Source of the DNA: Paenibacillus sp. Soil522
GTDB taxonomy: Bacteria; Bacillota; Bacilli; Paenibacillales; Paenibacillaceae
Direction of reading: 5' to 3'
Length of the DNA stretch: 56,581 bases
Assembly: GCF_001428245.1 (NCBI RefSeq)
Contig: NZ_LMRV01000049.1
Location: 1 to 56,581 of the forward strand
Of the stretch, positions 41,901-50,480 are shown piece by piece. Made by a program: the position numbers and the translations under genes. The first letter of the stretch is position 1. Each line of letters begins with the position of its first letter. The notes under the pieces are model-generated. The model saw only the letters and a list, made by a program, of their open reading frames with translations. It made no database searches and had not been told where the DNA came from.

Positions 41901-44668
41901 CCGCAGCCTACTCAGCAGGAAAGGTAGGGCAAGCGCTCTCTTTAAACGGCACGGATAGCTACGTTATGCTGCCGGCGACGCAGCCTATGTCCGCTTACAA
42001 CGAGATCACCCTCGGGGCTTGGGTGAATTGGAATGGTAGCAGCCAGTGGCAGCGGATCTTCGACTTTGGCAACAACACCAGTCAGTACATGTTCCTTACG
42101 CCGAGATCGGGCAGTAATAAGCTGCAATTCGTGATCAGGAACGGCAGCAGCGAAAAAGCTGTAGAAACTGCACAATTGCCGGCCAATCAATGGGTGCATG
42201 TGGCGGTAACGCTGGGCAACGGCACGGCGAAGCTATATGTGGACGGCATACTTAAGGCAACGACGAGCGGTGTAACGATCAAACCGAGCGATATCCAGCC
42301 CGGCATGAACTTCATCGGAAAGAGCCAGTTTCCCGATCCGCTGTTTAAAGGCATGATCGATGAATTCCGCGTCTACAATCGCGTCTTAAGCGATGCCGAG
42401 ATTGGGGCCGTGTATAACCAGACAGGGTATGGGTCTGACAAGAGCTTGCTCACGTACTTGCTGGATCAAGTTGCTGCTGCAGGCAACGCCGGCATCTATA
42501 CAGCTGACAGCTTGCAAACCTTGCAGGAGGCTATCCCTGCGGCGCAAGCTGTAGCCTCCGACACTGGCGCAAACCAGGATCAAGTAGACGGCGCAGTCGA
42601 CAGCTTGCAGGCGGCCTACGAAGGTCTGGTCTATCTGCCGGGCGTGCCGGCGATCGCTCCTGTTATGGACAAAACCGTGATAGCGGGCAATCAGATCGCC
42701 TTCAAGCTTCATCAGTTGAATTCCGTTGCCGGCACCGTATTCAGTGTCAGCGGACTGCCGCAAGGAGCGGTTTTCGATGCGGATAAGCGGACCGTCGTAT
42801 GGACACCGGATAAAACGCAAGGAGGAGTCTATACCGTAACCTTAAAAGCTGCAGCGGACGGAGGGGCCACTTCCCGTACCGTCAAGCTCACCGTAAAAGG
42901 TCAACCGGTCATCGCCCCTAATGAAACTGTGGAGCTTGCGTCAAGACAAGCTTTTACGTATCAGGTGAAAGCAACGGATAGGGCGGGTGCGACGCTGAGT
43001 TACAGTGCTGCCAAGCTGCCTTCGGGCGCTGCGCTCGACCCGGTCACGGGCGTCTTCACATGGTCTCCGGCTCATGCAAATTACGGCGACAACTTTATCA
43101 CCTTTATCGTGAGCAACGGCTTGTACAAGGTCAGTCAAACGGTTAATTTTAAGGTCAATCTCGGCGTTTTGATGCCGGACGGCTATACCAAGGGCAGCTA
43201 CTACCTGTATCAGAAGGAATTCGAGCGAATCCAAGCTGCGCTCGCTTTGCCGGGTGCCGATAAAGCTGCGCTTGTCACGCAGCTCACTCAAGCTGAAGCG
43301 GCGCTGGTGGCAACAAGCACGCTCCCTGCCGAAAAAATCGCTCTAACGCAATCGATGGTTGTCGCCTCCCACAGGTCCTGGGATAAAAATTACAACGCCG
43401 CACAGAACGGGTGGTTTGCGTTCGACGGCAATACGGGCACCTATACCGATAACGAATTCAATCCCAGTTGGATTCTTGTCGATTTGGGAGAGGGCAACGA
43501 ACAAGCGGTCGGAAGCTTCAAGCTATATCCGAGAACGAATTTTCCAGCCCGGATGAACGGAGCGATCGTTCAGGGCTCGAAAGACGGAACAAACTTCGTC
43601 GATCTGTATACCATCAGCGGCATTACCGGGAACCAATGGTATACGTTCACGATAAGCGACCCGGCGGCTTACCGTTATATTCGCTTGTATTCCGCAAGCG
43701 GTAACGGCAACGTGGCAGAGCTCGAGTTCTACAAGAAGCCGATCGACAAGACCTTGATTACGGTTTTGCTGGATAAAGCTGCAGCGGTAGACGCCGAACT
43801 CTACAAAGAGGAGAGCGTACAAGCGCTTCAGGCGGAAGTATCGAACGCTCAATTGGTGTACAACAATGCAGGTGCAGCGCAAGATGAGATCGATGCGGCG
43901 GCTGCAAGTCTGCTTGCGGCGCTCGAAGGGCTGCAGTGGAAAGATATCACCGCATCTCTGGATCCTGAGGTGCCAAGCGGCAAGAACGGATGGTATACGT
44001 CTCCGGTCACGGTAACGCTGTCACCTGCGAAAATCGCGGAATACAGCCTGGACGGCGGAGTCACCTGGTCAGTCTACGGCGCGTCTATCACCCTGGATCA
44101 AGAGGGAACGAATAAGGTTCTGTACCGCCGTTCCGTCGAACCGGGAGAGGCGAAAACGCTGGAGATTAAAATCGACCGTACCGCACCCGTGGTTCAGATA
44201 ACGGGAGCGGCGTCGTACACGATCGACCAAACGGTGAGCATTACATGCAGCGCGACCGATGTCGTCTCGAGCGTATACGGCGCGCCATGTGCCGCACCGC
44301 TGGTTCAAGTGAAGGCGTACACGCTGCCTTCGGGTCAGAATACGGTATCTGTTACGGCAGAGGATATAGCGGGCCATCAATCGACGGTAACCCATACGTT
44401 TACGGTGTCGGTCACATTTGACAGCTTGAAGACCGTAACGAACGCCTTCCTGAAGGCAACGGGCGCTAAATCGTGGGAAACGGTAGCCGTCTCGTACAAT
44501 CAGAAGCTCGATCAGGCCAAAGCTGCAGCTGCGAACGGCAAAATAGATGCGGCGAAAAGCTTGATGGCCGACTATATCAAGCAGGTAACGGATCAAACCG
44601 GAACCGGCAAATATTTCACGAAGGAACAAGCGGATATTCTAATCCGATGGGCTAAAATCGTAATCTAA
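38924..44668 (+). CDS. Giant secreted multidomain alginate-lyase-like protein
   Basis: 1914 residues from TTG 38924 (GGGGGAG 5 bases upstream; a GTG at 38894 lacks a site). The signal peptide ends near TEVSA. Order: lyase-like alpha-barrel (about 65-380: HPGIGLTKNIL, HIHTGIPLNRMVTAAEILR, YRFMNQHLYPLLG, QHVEMGRDQAHGAGD), a linker with carbohydrate-binding features, Ig-like (613-693), discoidin-like (765-900), LamG (964-1166), FIVAR-like (1172-1236), two Ig-like (1240-1415), F5/8C (1476-1604), a second FIVAR-like (1610-1670), OmpL47-like (1675-1756), and a C-terminal FIMAH-like helix bundle (1832-1914). The last domain is common at the end of Paenibacillus surface enzymes. No LPxTG or SLH is seen. 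Likely an extracellular polysaccharide lyase; substrate unknown. Confidence 0.75.
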   Translation: MNFRKERYFGKTFMRILSIVVSICLLATFLPIPTEVSAAETTDQSMFTDYQPTIYEVIDESGFKHPGIGLTKNILENIRTQVREQKEPWKTYFNQMLLSSAAAKNVTSSNQSSADPTKPASNAFNSQSFDSRFIADGLKAYTQAILYYITGDEVYRANAMHIIRIWSQMDPAKYAYFPDAHIHTGIPLNRMVTAAEILRYTSTQTPELQWTDKDTADFTNNLINPVIETFQHTNYRFMNQHLYPLLGAVSGYIFTGNRDRYNEGVEWFTVNKTAVDQGQNGAIKALFRLVDTNVMTGEQVDPPVVQHVEMGRDQAHGAGDVTNAEILSRLLLAQGTKVDPVEGMVSTAPNAVGPYEFLDNRILKAADFFARFMIGYDTPWIPVAAHTDASGNPTIIYKELSEQYRGRIGGNVYDLYYYYKYKAGVNMEEEAPYFTEMFADRLPFYWESPDGGADYWLYIPKEAEAEGAQNLPKPVTNTNLREIENRYTRFDSNSTTMQEGDTSFVRITATEEGSKIALVASGTGEKTIGFKIRTNGVAKLEMSYSINDTLTLPDTKGQWRYVTYKMNDLQGLGDLAYLTVKGAGTTVDIDHINVSAGSQLTPPAFHAGNAALKLFAYVGSEAAANLDFSAVDASATDVVTYQIDNKPEGAVFNESTGAFSWTPAQAGTYSFVVGASDGTTVTAKEVTVVVTNDRQSAVDATIALYNPNTSYISSSLDYYKIVYADVMNQISSASDEVFFQLLADLNSAVKSLKELTPLLKDGSIDYRGMFASSTFGTQYISLMDNYAGSFAGYYLAQNLSYIMDFGSSFKVSANAFELQVRASFPERIGGTALFGSNDRINWTRLTPGLTTVSEDMQRLGVQDSLQNEQFRYLKIQMIEPSSTMLEMAEFRIFGERHETVAQIPGTIAEALAEAAKLPAEDYTKQSYYLFQKELEYVKNAVGNPDYSEQELINETFDARKLLVPYTTSLYSFEGNPKNTFGFSSSTDGTVFGTAAYSAGKVGQALSLNGTDSYVMLPATQPMSAYNEITLGAWVNWNGSSQWQRIFDFGNNTSQYMFLTPRSGSNKLQFVIRNGSSEKAVETAQLPANQWVHVAVTLGNGTAKLYVDGILKATTSGVTIKPSDIQPGMNFIGKSQFPDPLFKGMIDEFRVYNRVLSDAEIGAVYNQTGYGSDKSLLTYLLDQVAAAGNAGIYTADSLQTLQEAIPAAQAVASDTGANQDQVDGAVDSLQAAYEGLVYLPGVPAIAPVMDKTVIAGNQIAFKLHQLNSVAGTVFSVSGLPQGAVFDADKRTVVWTPDKTQGGVYTVTLKAAADGGATSRTVKLTVKGQPVIAPNETVELASRQAFTYQVKATDRAGATLSYSAAKLPSGAALDPVTGVFTWSPAHANYGDNFITFIVSNGLYKVSQTVNFKVNLGVLMPDGYTKGSYYLYQKEFERIQAALALPGADKAALVTQLTQAEAALVATSTLPAEKIALTQSMVVASHRSWDKNYNAAQNGWFAFDGNTGTYTDNEFNPSWILVDLGEGNEQAVGSFKLYPRTNFPARMNGAIVQGSKDGTNFVDLYTISGITGNQWYTFTISDPAAYRYIRLYSASGNGNVAELEFYKKPIDKTLITVLLDKAAAVDAELYKEESVQALQAEVSNAQLVYNNAGAAQDEIDAAAASLLAALEGLQWKDITASLDPEVPSGKNGWYTSPVTVTLSPAKIAEYSLDGGVTWSVYGASITLDQEGTNKVLYRRSVEPGEAKTLEIKIDRTAPVVQITGAASYTIDQTVSITCSATDVVSSVYGAPCAAPLVQVKAYTLPSGQNTVSVTAEDIAGHQSTVTHTFTVSVTFDSLKTVTNAFLKATGAKSWETVAVSYNQKLDQAKAAAANGKIDAAKSLMADYIKQVTDQTGTGKYFTKEQADILIRWAKIVI

Positions 44669-44681
44669 CTGAATTTTTTAT

Positions 44682-44708
44682 GAGAGGAAGGTATTTTGCC
44701 TTCCTCTC
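44682..44708. other. Hairpin after the giant gene
   Basis: Perfect GAGAGGAAGG/CCTTCCTCTC stem without a following T run; possibly an mRNA 3' stabiliser. Confidence 0.5.
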
Positions 44709-44741
44709 GCTATCAATTCATCCTCCGTTTCAAAGATATAC

Positions 44742-44792
44742 CGCCTCTATAAGTTATAGCCTGCGCGCTATAACCTATAGAGGCGTTTTTAT
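44742..44792 (+). terminator. Strong terminator before the aspartate operon
   Basis: 19-bp stem (one mismatch) between 44742-44760 and 44767-44785, starting CGCCTCTATA, loop CTGCGC, followed by TTTTTATG. The interval 44793-44977 has no gene. Confidence 0.88.
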
Positions 44793-44980
44793 GTTTATTG
44801 AATCGATGTTGCTCGAAAAACGAGAAGCCCCATTCGAACGATGGCCGTTATGTCTTTGAACCGCCGATTTCTTCCAACAGTCAATCGACATGAATAAATG
44901 AATTCCTCATTCCTCCAGCAGCAGCCGTTCCTATCCAATCACTTTAACGGACAGAAAAAAATTTTTTTTTTTACAAATGT

Positions 44981-45006
44981 AGATTTAATTAGATTTCTGT
45001 AGATTC
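44981..45006 (+). promoter_or_regulatory. Three AGATT repeats at exact 10-bp steps
   Basis: AGATTT at 44981, AGATTT at 44991 and AGATTC at 45001. The outer two are part of TGTAGATT. They lie one helical turn apart, just upstream of a TATGAT -10-like box (45011-45016) whose -35 is poor. This is the layout of an activator site, such as a response regulator of dicarboxylate or amino acid uptake. No such regulator is in the window. Confidence 0.5.
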
Positions 45007-45030
45007 CCCGTATGATAAGACCATGATAAA

Positions 45031-45044
45031 TGAAAGCGCTTTAA
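45031..45044 (+). promoter_or_regulatory. Putative CcpA cre box
   Basis: TGAAAGCGCTTTAA fits the cre consensus TGWAANCGNTNWCA except at the next-to-last base. It lies between the -10-like box and the symporter start, where CcpA binding would act as a roadblock. Suggests glucose repression. Confidence 0.6.
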
Positions 45045-45066
45045 AAATTAGAAAGGCGGTGGTATC

Positions 45067-46332
45067 ATGAAAAAATTCGGATTGGCTTTTCAAGTCTTGA
45101 TCGGCCTCGTGATGGGGATTATCGTGGGGGCTGTGTTTTACGGCAATCCCGCGATAGAAAGCTATTTGAAACCTTTAGGAGACATTTTCATCCGTTTGAT
45201 TAAAATGATCGTCGTTCCGATCGTCATTTCTTCGCTTATTGTCGGAGTGGCGGGTGTTGGGGATATCAAGAAGCTCGGCAAGCTGGGCGGAAAAACGATT
45301 CTTTATTTTGAAATCGTGACGACGATCGCCATTATTTTCGGCCTTCTGATCGCGAATATTTTTCAACCTGGCGCCGGGGTCAATATGGATGGGCTGGCCA
45401 AGTCGGATATCGGGAAGTACGTTGAAACGTCCGAACAGGTCGCGAGCCACAGCTTCGTCGATACGTTCGTCAATATCGTTCCAAGGAATATTTTCGAATC
45501 GCTCGTTGCGGGCGATATGCTGGCCATCATTTTCTTCTCGGTATTCATAGGACTCGGTATTGCCGCCGTCGGCGAGAAAGGGAAGCCGGTGCTGTCGTTT
45601 TTCCAAGGCCTGTCCGAAGCGATGTTCTGGGTGACGAACCAAATCATGAAATTCGCTCCGGTTGGCGTATTCGGGCTTATCGGTTTGACCGTATCCAAAT
45701 TCGGCATCGCCTCGTTGCTTCCGCTCGGGAAATTGGTCATCTCCGTGTACGTCGGCATGTTCCTGTTTGTCGTTGTCGTGCTCGGAGCGATCGCGAGGTT
45801 GTGCGGCACCCGCCTGATGGTGATCGTCCGCATTTTAAAGGACGAGCTCGTGCTGGCGTACTCGACGGCAAGCTCCGAGACGGCACTGCCCAAGCTGATC
45901 GAAAAAATGGAAAAGTTCGGCGTGCCCAAGGGGATCGCTTCGTTCGTCATACCGACGGGATATTCGTTTAATTTGGACGGTTCCACGCTGTATCAGGCCA
46001 TTGCCGCATTGTTTATCGCACAGATGTACGGGATTCATATATCGATCGGCGATCAAGTGATGCTGATGCTTGTCCTGATGCTCACGTCGAAAGGCATTGC
46101 CGGTGTGCCGGGGGCTTCGTTCGTCGTGCTGCTGGCCACGCTCGGAACTGTCGGACTTCCGCTGGAAGGGCTTGCGATTATTGCCGGTATTGACCGGATT
46201 CTCGATATGGCCCGGACGGCAGTAAACGTCATCGGCAATTCCATCGCGGCGGTGGTTATGGCGAAGTGGGAAGGGCAGTACGATCGGAGTAAGGGGCATC
46301 AATATTTAGAGTCGATCGAAAAGGCGGCTTAA
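45067..46332 (+). CDS. Dicarboxylate/amino acid:cation symporter (DAACS family)
   Basis: 421 residues with eight helices and two re-entrant loops of the GltP/DctA family. The serine-rich hairpin is YSTASSETALPKLI, followed by VIPTGYSFNLDGSTLYQ (NMDGT-like helix 7 motif), a GIAGVPGASFVVLLATL hairpin 2 and DRILDMARTAVNVIGNSIAAV (substrate-binding helix 8 with D, R, T and N). It imports glutamate, aspartate or C4-dicarboxylates with H+ or Na+. With aspartase and malic enzyme in the same operon, aspartate is the best guess. AAAGGCGGTGG gives the ribosome site. Confidence 0.87.
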   Translation: MKKFGLAFQVLIGLVMGIIVGAVFYGNPAIESYLKPLGDIFIRLIKMIVVPIVISSLIVGVAGVGDIKKLGKLGGKTILYFEIVTTIAIIFGLLIANIFQPGAGVNMDGLAKSDIGKYVETSEQVASHSFVDTFVNIVPRNIFESLVAGDMLAIIFFSVFIGLGIAAVGEKGKPVLSFFQGLSEAMFWVTNQIMKFAPVGVFGLIGLTVSKFGIASLLPLGKLVISVYVGMFLFVVVVLGAIARLCGTRLMVIVRILKDELVLAYSTASSETALPKLIEKMEKFGVPKGIASFVIPTGYSFNLDGSTLYQAIAALFIAQMYGIHISIGDQVMLMLVLMLTSKGIAGVPGASFVVLLATLGTVGLPLEGLAIIAGIDRILDMARTAVNVIGNSIAAVVMAKWEGQYDRSKGHQYLESIEKAA

Positions 46333-46355
46333 AACCATATAAGGGGGACTTTAGT

Positions 46356-47780
46356 ATGACAACTATACAGCTGCGGTTGGAAAAAGATTTTCTCGGCTCC
46401 AAGGAAGTGCCCGCCGATGTCTATTACGGCATTCAAACCATGCGCGCAGTCGAAAATTTTCCGATCACCGGTTACCGCATTCATGAAGAACTGATCCGCT
46501 CGATCGCGGCCGTTAAACTTGCGGCTGCCGAGGCGAATATGGAGATCAAACGCCTGAATCCGAAAATCGGGCATGCGATCGTTCAAGCGGCCCGTGAAAT
46601 GATGGACGGCAGGTGGCATGACCAAATGATCGTCGATCCGATCCAGGGTGGAGCGGGCACGTCGATGAACATGAACGCCAACGAGGTGATCGCGAACCGG
46701 GCGATCGAGATTCTGGGTGGGGTCAAGGGCGACTATTCCATCGTCAGTCCCAATAACCACGTCAATATGGCCCAGTCGACCAACGACGCTTTTCCGACGG
46801 CGATTCATATTGCGACGCTCTCTTTGATCGAGAAGCTGACCGTGACGATGGAGGAGCTGCTGGCCGCATTTCGCAAAAAAGCCGAGCAGTTCGACGGTAT
46901 TATCAAAATGGGACGGACTCATCTGCAGGATGGCGTGCCGATCCGTCTGGGGCAGGAGTTTGAGGCCTACAGCCGGGTGCTGGAACGTGATATCAAGCGG
47001 ATCAGGCAAACCCGCGAACATTTATACGAGGTGAACATGGGTGCAACGGCCGTCGGCACCGGCCTCAACGCAGATCCCCGCTACATAAAGCGGGTGGTTG
47101 AGCGGCTCGCCGAAATCACCGGGGTTCCGCTGGTCAATGCCGGCCATCTGGTTGACGCCACGCAAAATACGGATGCCTACACCGAGGTATCCGCAAATTT
47201 GAAGGTTTGCATGATCAACATGTCCAAGGTTGCGAACGATTTGCGCCTGCTCGCTTCCGGACCGCGCGCCGGGTTCGGGGAGCTGCATTTGCCTGCACGC
47301 CAGCCCGGTTCCTCCATCATGCCGGGCAAGGTGAATCCGGTTATGGCGGAGGTCGTCAATCAGGTCGCATTCCAGGTCATCGGCAACGACCATACGATTT
47401 GTCTGGCTTCCGAAGCGGGGCAGCTTGAGCTGAACGTCATGGAGCCTGTGCTCGTGTTTAATTTGCTGCAGTCGCTCAGCATGATGAATCAGGTGTTCAA
47501 AGTATTCCGCGTGCACTGCCTGGAAGGGATCGAAGCGAACGAAGAGCGCTGCAGGGAGTATGTGGAGAAAAGCGTCGGCGTCATCACTGCGCTGAACCCG
47601 CATCTGGGCTATGAAGTCGTGTCCCGAATCGCGCGCGAAGCGATTACGACGGGGCGTTCGGTGCGGGAGCTGTGCTTGCTTTATAACGTGTTAACGGAAG
47701 AGGAGCTTCGGATCATTCTCGATCCCTATGAAATGACGAATCCGGGTATAGCGGGAGCGGAACTGCTGGAAAGAGATTAG
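46356..47780 (+). CDS. aspA: Aspartate ammonia-lyase
   Basis: 474 residues of the fumarase/aspartase superfamily. The N-terminal EKDFLGSKEVPADVYYGIQTMRA is aspartase-like. The three conserved regions are present: GGAGTSMNMNANEV, SPNNHVNMAQSTNDAFPT and the catalytic-serine loop GSSIMPGKVNPVMAEVVNQV (about 317-336). It turns aspartate into fumarate and ammonia. It follows the symporter by 23 bp (AAGGGGGAC) and precedes malic enzyme. Confidence 0.92.
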   Translation: MTTIQLRLEKDFLGSKEVPADVYYGIQTMRAVENFPITGYRIHEELIRSIAAVKLAAAEANMEIKRLNPKIGHAIVQAAREMMDGRWHDQMIVDPIQGGAGTSMNMNANEVIANRAIEILGGVKGDYSIVSPNNHVNMAQSTNDAFPTAIHIATLSLIEKLTVTMEELLAAFRKKAEQFDGIIKMGRTHLQDGVPIRLGQEFEAYSRVLERDIKRIRQTREHLYEVNMGATAVGTGLNADPRYIKRVVERLAEITGVPLVNAGHLVDATQNTDAYTEVSANLKVCMINMSKVANDLRLLASGPRAGFGELHLPARQPGSSIMPGKVNPVMAEVVNQVAFQVIGNDHTICLASEAGQLELNVMEPVLVFNLLQSLSMMNQVFKVFRVHCLEGIEANEERCREYVEKSVGVITALNPHLGYEVVSRIAREAITTGRSVRELCLLYNVLTEEELRIILDPYEMTNPGIAGAELLERD

Positions 47781-47819
47781 GAGTCTGAAGCCAATCGCTT
47801 CACAAAAGGAGAGAAGAAC

Positions 47820-49244
47820 ATGTCAGTAACAAGTGCTGCCGGAACGTATATGATTTTTCGGCTTCAGATAGATAAAGAATTCACCTCGCTCGGCGATATC
47901 GCCGCCGCGATTGAGAAGACGGGCGGAGACATCGTGGGAATCGATGTGATTTCGTCCGGGCGCACGAGCACCGTCGATATTACTGTAAATGTACTTGATC
48001 AAACGCACAGCCGGTCGATCGTCGATTCGCTTGAGCGGCTGAGAGGGGTCAAAGTAATCAACGTATCGGACCGGACGTTCCTCGTCCATCTGGGCGGGAA
48101 AATCGAGATCGCCTCGAAAATTCCGGTGAAAAACCGCGACGACCTGTCGCGCGTGTATACCCCCGGTGTCGCCAATGTGTGTATGGCGATCGCCGAACAG
48201 CCGAATAAAGCGTACTCGCTCACGATTAAGAGAAATATGATCGCCGTCGTGTCCGACGGAACGGCCGTTCTCGGGCTCGGCGACATCGGACCGATGGCGG
48301 CCATGCCCGTGATGGAAGGAAAGGCGATGCTTTTCAAAGAGTTCGCCGGCGTGGACGCGTTTCCGATTTGCCTGGACACGAAAGACCCGGACGAAATCGT
48401 CCGCATCGTAAAGGCGATCGCCCCGGCTTTCGGAGGCATCAACCTGGAGGACATTTCGTCACCGCGCTGCTTCGAAATCGAGGAACGGTTGAAGCGTGAG
48501 CTCGACATTCCGGTTTTTCATGACGACCAGCATGGAACGGCTGTGGTGCTGCTGGCCGGGTTGTTGAATGCTTTGAAAATAACCGGCAAGCAAATGTCGG
48601 ATATCAAGGTCGTTGTGAACGGCATCGGCGCGGCGGGCATTGCTTGCTCCAAGATGCTGCTGGCCGCCGGCGTCCGCAATCTGATCGGAGTCGACCGCGA
48701 CGGGGCGATCCGTCGGAATGCCCACTACGACAATCCCCATTGGGCGGCGTTTGCCGAGATGACGAATCCGCATCTGGAGGCGGGCGGTTTGTCCGACGTT
48801 ATCCGGAACGCGGACGTGTTTATCGGCGTATCGGCTCCGAACATTTTGAAGGTGGAAGACATCCGGTCCATGGCGAAGGACCCGATCGTCTTCGCGATGG
48901 CCAATCCGATTCCGGAGATCGATCCGGAGCTGGCCAAGCCTTACGTCAGGGTGATGGCAACCGGGCGATCAGACAAACCGAATCAGATCAATAATGTGCT
49001 GTGCTTCCCGGGCATTTTCCGCGGCGCTTTGGACTGCAGGGCGAGCGAAATCAATGAAGGGATGAAGCTTGCCGCCGCGCAGGCGATCGCATCCGTTGTA
49101 ACCGATGAAGAATTGAACGAAACGTATATCATCCCAAGCGTATTCAATCAGAAGGTCGTCGAAAAGGTAAGAGAGGCGGTTGTCGAAGCGGCTTACCGTA
49201 CTGGGGTTGCCCGCAGAACCGCAAGAGATGCCAATAAGGAGTGA
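47820..49244 (+). CDS. NAD-type malic enzyme with N-terminal ACT domain
   Basis: 474 residues. The first 90 form an ACT domain (TYMIFRLQIDKEFTSLGDIAAAIEKTGGDI), which may bind an amino acid. The malic enzyme core follows: SRVYTPGVANVC (catalytic tyrosine), VMEGKAMLFKEFAGVDAFPICLD (catalytic lysine region), GGINLEDISSPRCFEIE (metal ligands), VFHDDQHGTA, and a Rossmann VVVNGIGAAGIAC. It converts malate to pyruvate. After aspartase and the cell's fumarase this completes aspartate to pyruvate. The ACT domain hints at feedback by an amino acid (inference). Confidence 0.9.
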   Translation: MSVTSAAGTYMIFRLQIDKEFTSLGDIAAAIEKTGGDIVGIDVISSGRTSTVDITVNVLDQTHSRSIVDSLERLRGVKVINVSDRTFLVHLGGKIEIASKIPVKNRDDLSRVYTPGVANVCMAIAEQPNKAYSLTIKRNMIAVVSDGTAVLGLGDIGPMAAMPVMEGKAMLFKEFAGVDAFPICLDTKDPDEIVRIVKAIAPAFGGINLEDISSPRCFEIEERLKRELDIPVFHDDQHGTAVVLLAGLLNALKITGKQMSDIKVVVNGIGAAGIACSKMLLAAGVRNLIGVDRDGAIRRNAHYDNPHWAAFAEMTNPHLEAGGLSDVIRNADVFIGVSAPNILKVEDIRSMAKDPIVFAMANPIPEIDPELAKPYVRVMATGRSDKPNQINNVLCFPGIFRGALDCRASEINEGMKLAAAQAIASVVTDEELNETYIIPSVFNQKVVEKVREAVVEAAYRTGVARRTARDANKE

Positions 49245-49253
49245 CGCAGTCAG

Positions 49254-49277
49254 CCGGCCATGAGTGGCCGGTTTTTT
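49254..49277 (+). terminator. Terminator of the aspartate operon
   Basis: 7-bp stem CCGGCCA/TGGCCGG, loop TGAG, then six T. Confidence 0.92.
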
Positions 49278-49312
49278 GACATATATAGAATATTTCGGGC
49301 TAAAGGCGAACA

Positions 49313-49352
49313 GAACGAAAAAAAACGCTCTTGTCCTAAATAGACAGGGGCG
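49313..49352 (-). terminator. Terminator of the minus-strand glycan operon
   Basis: Read on the minus strand: CGCCCCTGTC, loop, GACAAGAGCG, then a run of eight T. It lies about 50 bp beyond the guanylyltransferase stop codon. Confidence 0.8.
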
Positions 49353-49400
49353 CTTAGCTTATTCAAACCGCAGGCAGGAAACGGGCTTGGAAGGACAACA

Positions 49401-50480
49401 CTAAATATACTCGGTCATTCCATTTTCCTTCAGCAGTTCGACGATTTCTTTGACAGACTGCGCTTTGTCCTTGGGACAGATTAATAGTGCATCCCCGGTG
49501 TCCGCAATGATGAAGCCGTCTACGCCTATGGTCGTGATTAGTCTGCCGTTTCCGTATATGATCGAATTGCGTGTTTCTATGCCCATGTGATTCGCTTTTA
49601 TAATGTTGCCCGATTCATCCGGAGGGAAGATCGCGCCAAGCGCATCCCAGCTGCCGATATCATTCCAGCCAAATTGGCCGGACAGAACAACGACTTCATC
49701 GGAGCGCTCAAGGATGCCGTAATCAATCGAAATGTTTTGAAGCGCCGGATAAATCCTATTAATGATTTCCTCTTCCTGCTCCGTACCCAGATAATCGCTG
49801 ATTGGAAGCATCGTCTTATACAGCCGGGGCAGGTAACGCTTGAAATGATCAATAATAACGGATGTTTTCCAAATGAACATCCCGCTATTCCATAAATAAT
49901 TACCTGACGACAGATAGCCTTGCGCTTTCTGGAAGCTCGGCTTTTCTACAAATTCAGCTACTTCGTATACGGCAACAGGTTTCGAAGCAATAGGCTCTCT
50001 ATCAAAGGCGATGTAGCCGTAGCCGGTAGAAGGGAATGTCGGCTTAATTCCGATGGTTACGATTTTGTCCGTCTCCATCGCGAACGTACAGGCTTCGTCC
50101 AGCGTAAGCCGGAATTGTGCTTCATCCGTTATATAATGATCGGAAGGCAATACGACCATTAAAGAATTACCATGGGATTTTTCTATGGATAACGCCGCAA
50201 AAAGGATGCTGGCAGCCGTGTTTCGCGCAACAGGCTCTATCAATATATTACGACTTAATACGCTGCTATGCATGATGCTCTCTAGTAATACGGCTTGAGA
50301 ACGATTCGTAACGATTACTGTATTTTCCTGAGGAATAATGCCTTTGAACCGTTCAATGGTATCGTTTAACATAATATCGTTTCCGCTAATATTTAGCAGC
50401 TGCTTCGGAATCTCTTGTCTGGAAAGCGGCCAAAAGCGGGTCCCGCCCCCGCCTGCAAGGATAGTCGCGAATTTATTCAT
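49401..50480 (-). CDS. manC: Mannose-1-phosphate guanylyltransferase
   Basis: 359 residues with the nucleotidyltransferase signature LAGGGGTRFWPLSRQEIPKQ at the N-terminus, EPVARNTAASI, VVLPSDHYI, the FVEKP motif (VAEFVEKPSF) and the NSGMFIWK and FGWNDIGSWDAL blocks of GDP-mannose pyrophosphorylases. It lacks the C-terminal isomerase domain of bifunctional enzymes. It makes GDP-mannose from GTP and mannose-1-phosphate. It overlaps the upstream gene by 8 bp and is third of a minus-strand operon with a glycosyltransferase, the expected GDP-mannose user. Confidence 0.87.
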   Translation of the reverse strand: MNKFATILAGGGGTRFWPLSRQEIPKQLLNISGNDIMLNDTIERFKGIIPQENTVIVTNRSQAVLLESIMHSSVLSRNILIEPVARNTAASILFAALSIEKSHGNSLMVVLPSDHYITDEAQFRLTLDEACTFAMETDKIVTIGIKPTFPSTGYGYIAFDREPIASKPVAVYEVAEFVEKPSFQKAQGYLSSGNYLWNSGMFIWKTSVIIDHFKRYLPRLYKTMLPISDYLGTEQEEEIINRIYPALQNISIDYGILERSDEVVVLSGQFGWNDIGSWDALGAIFPPDESGNIIKANHMGIETRNSIIYGNGRLITTIGVDGFIIADTGDALLICPKDKAQSVKEIVELLKENGMTEYI

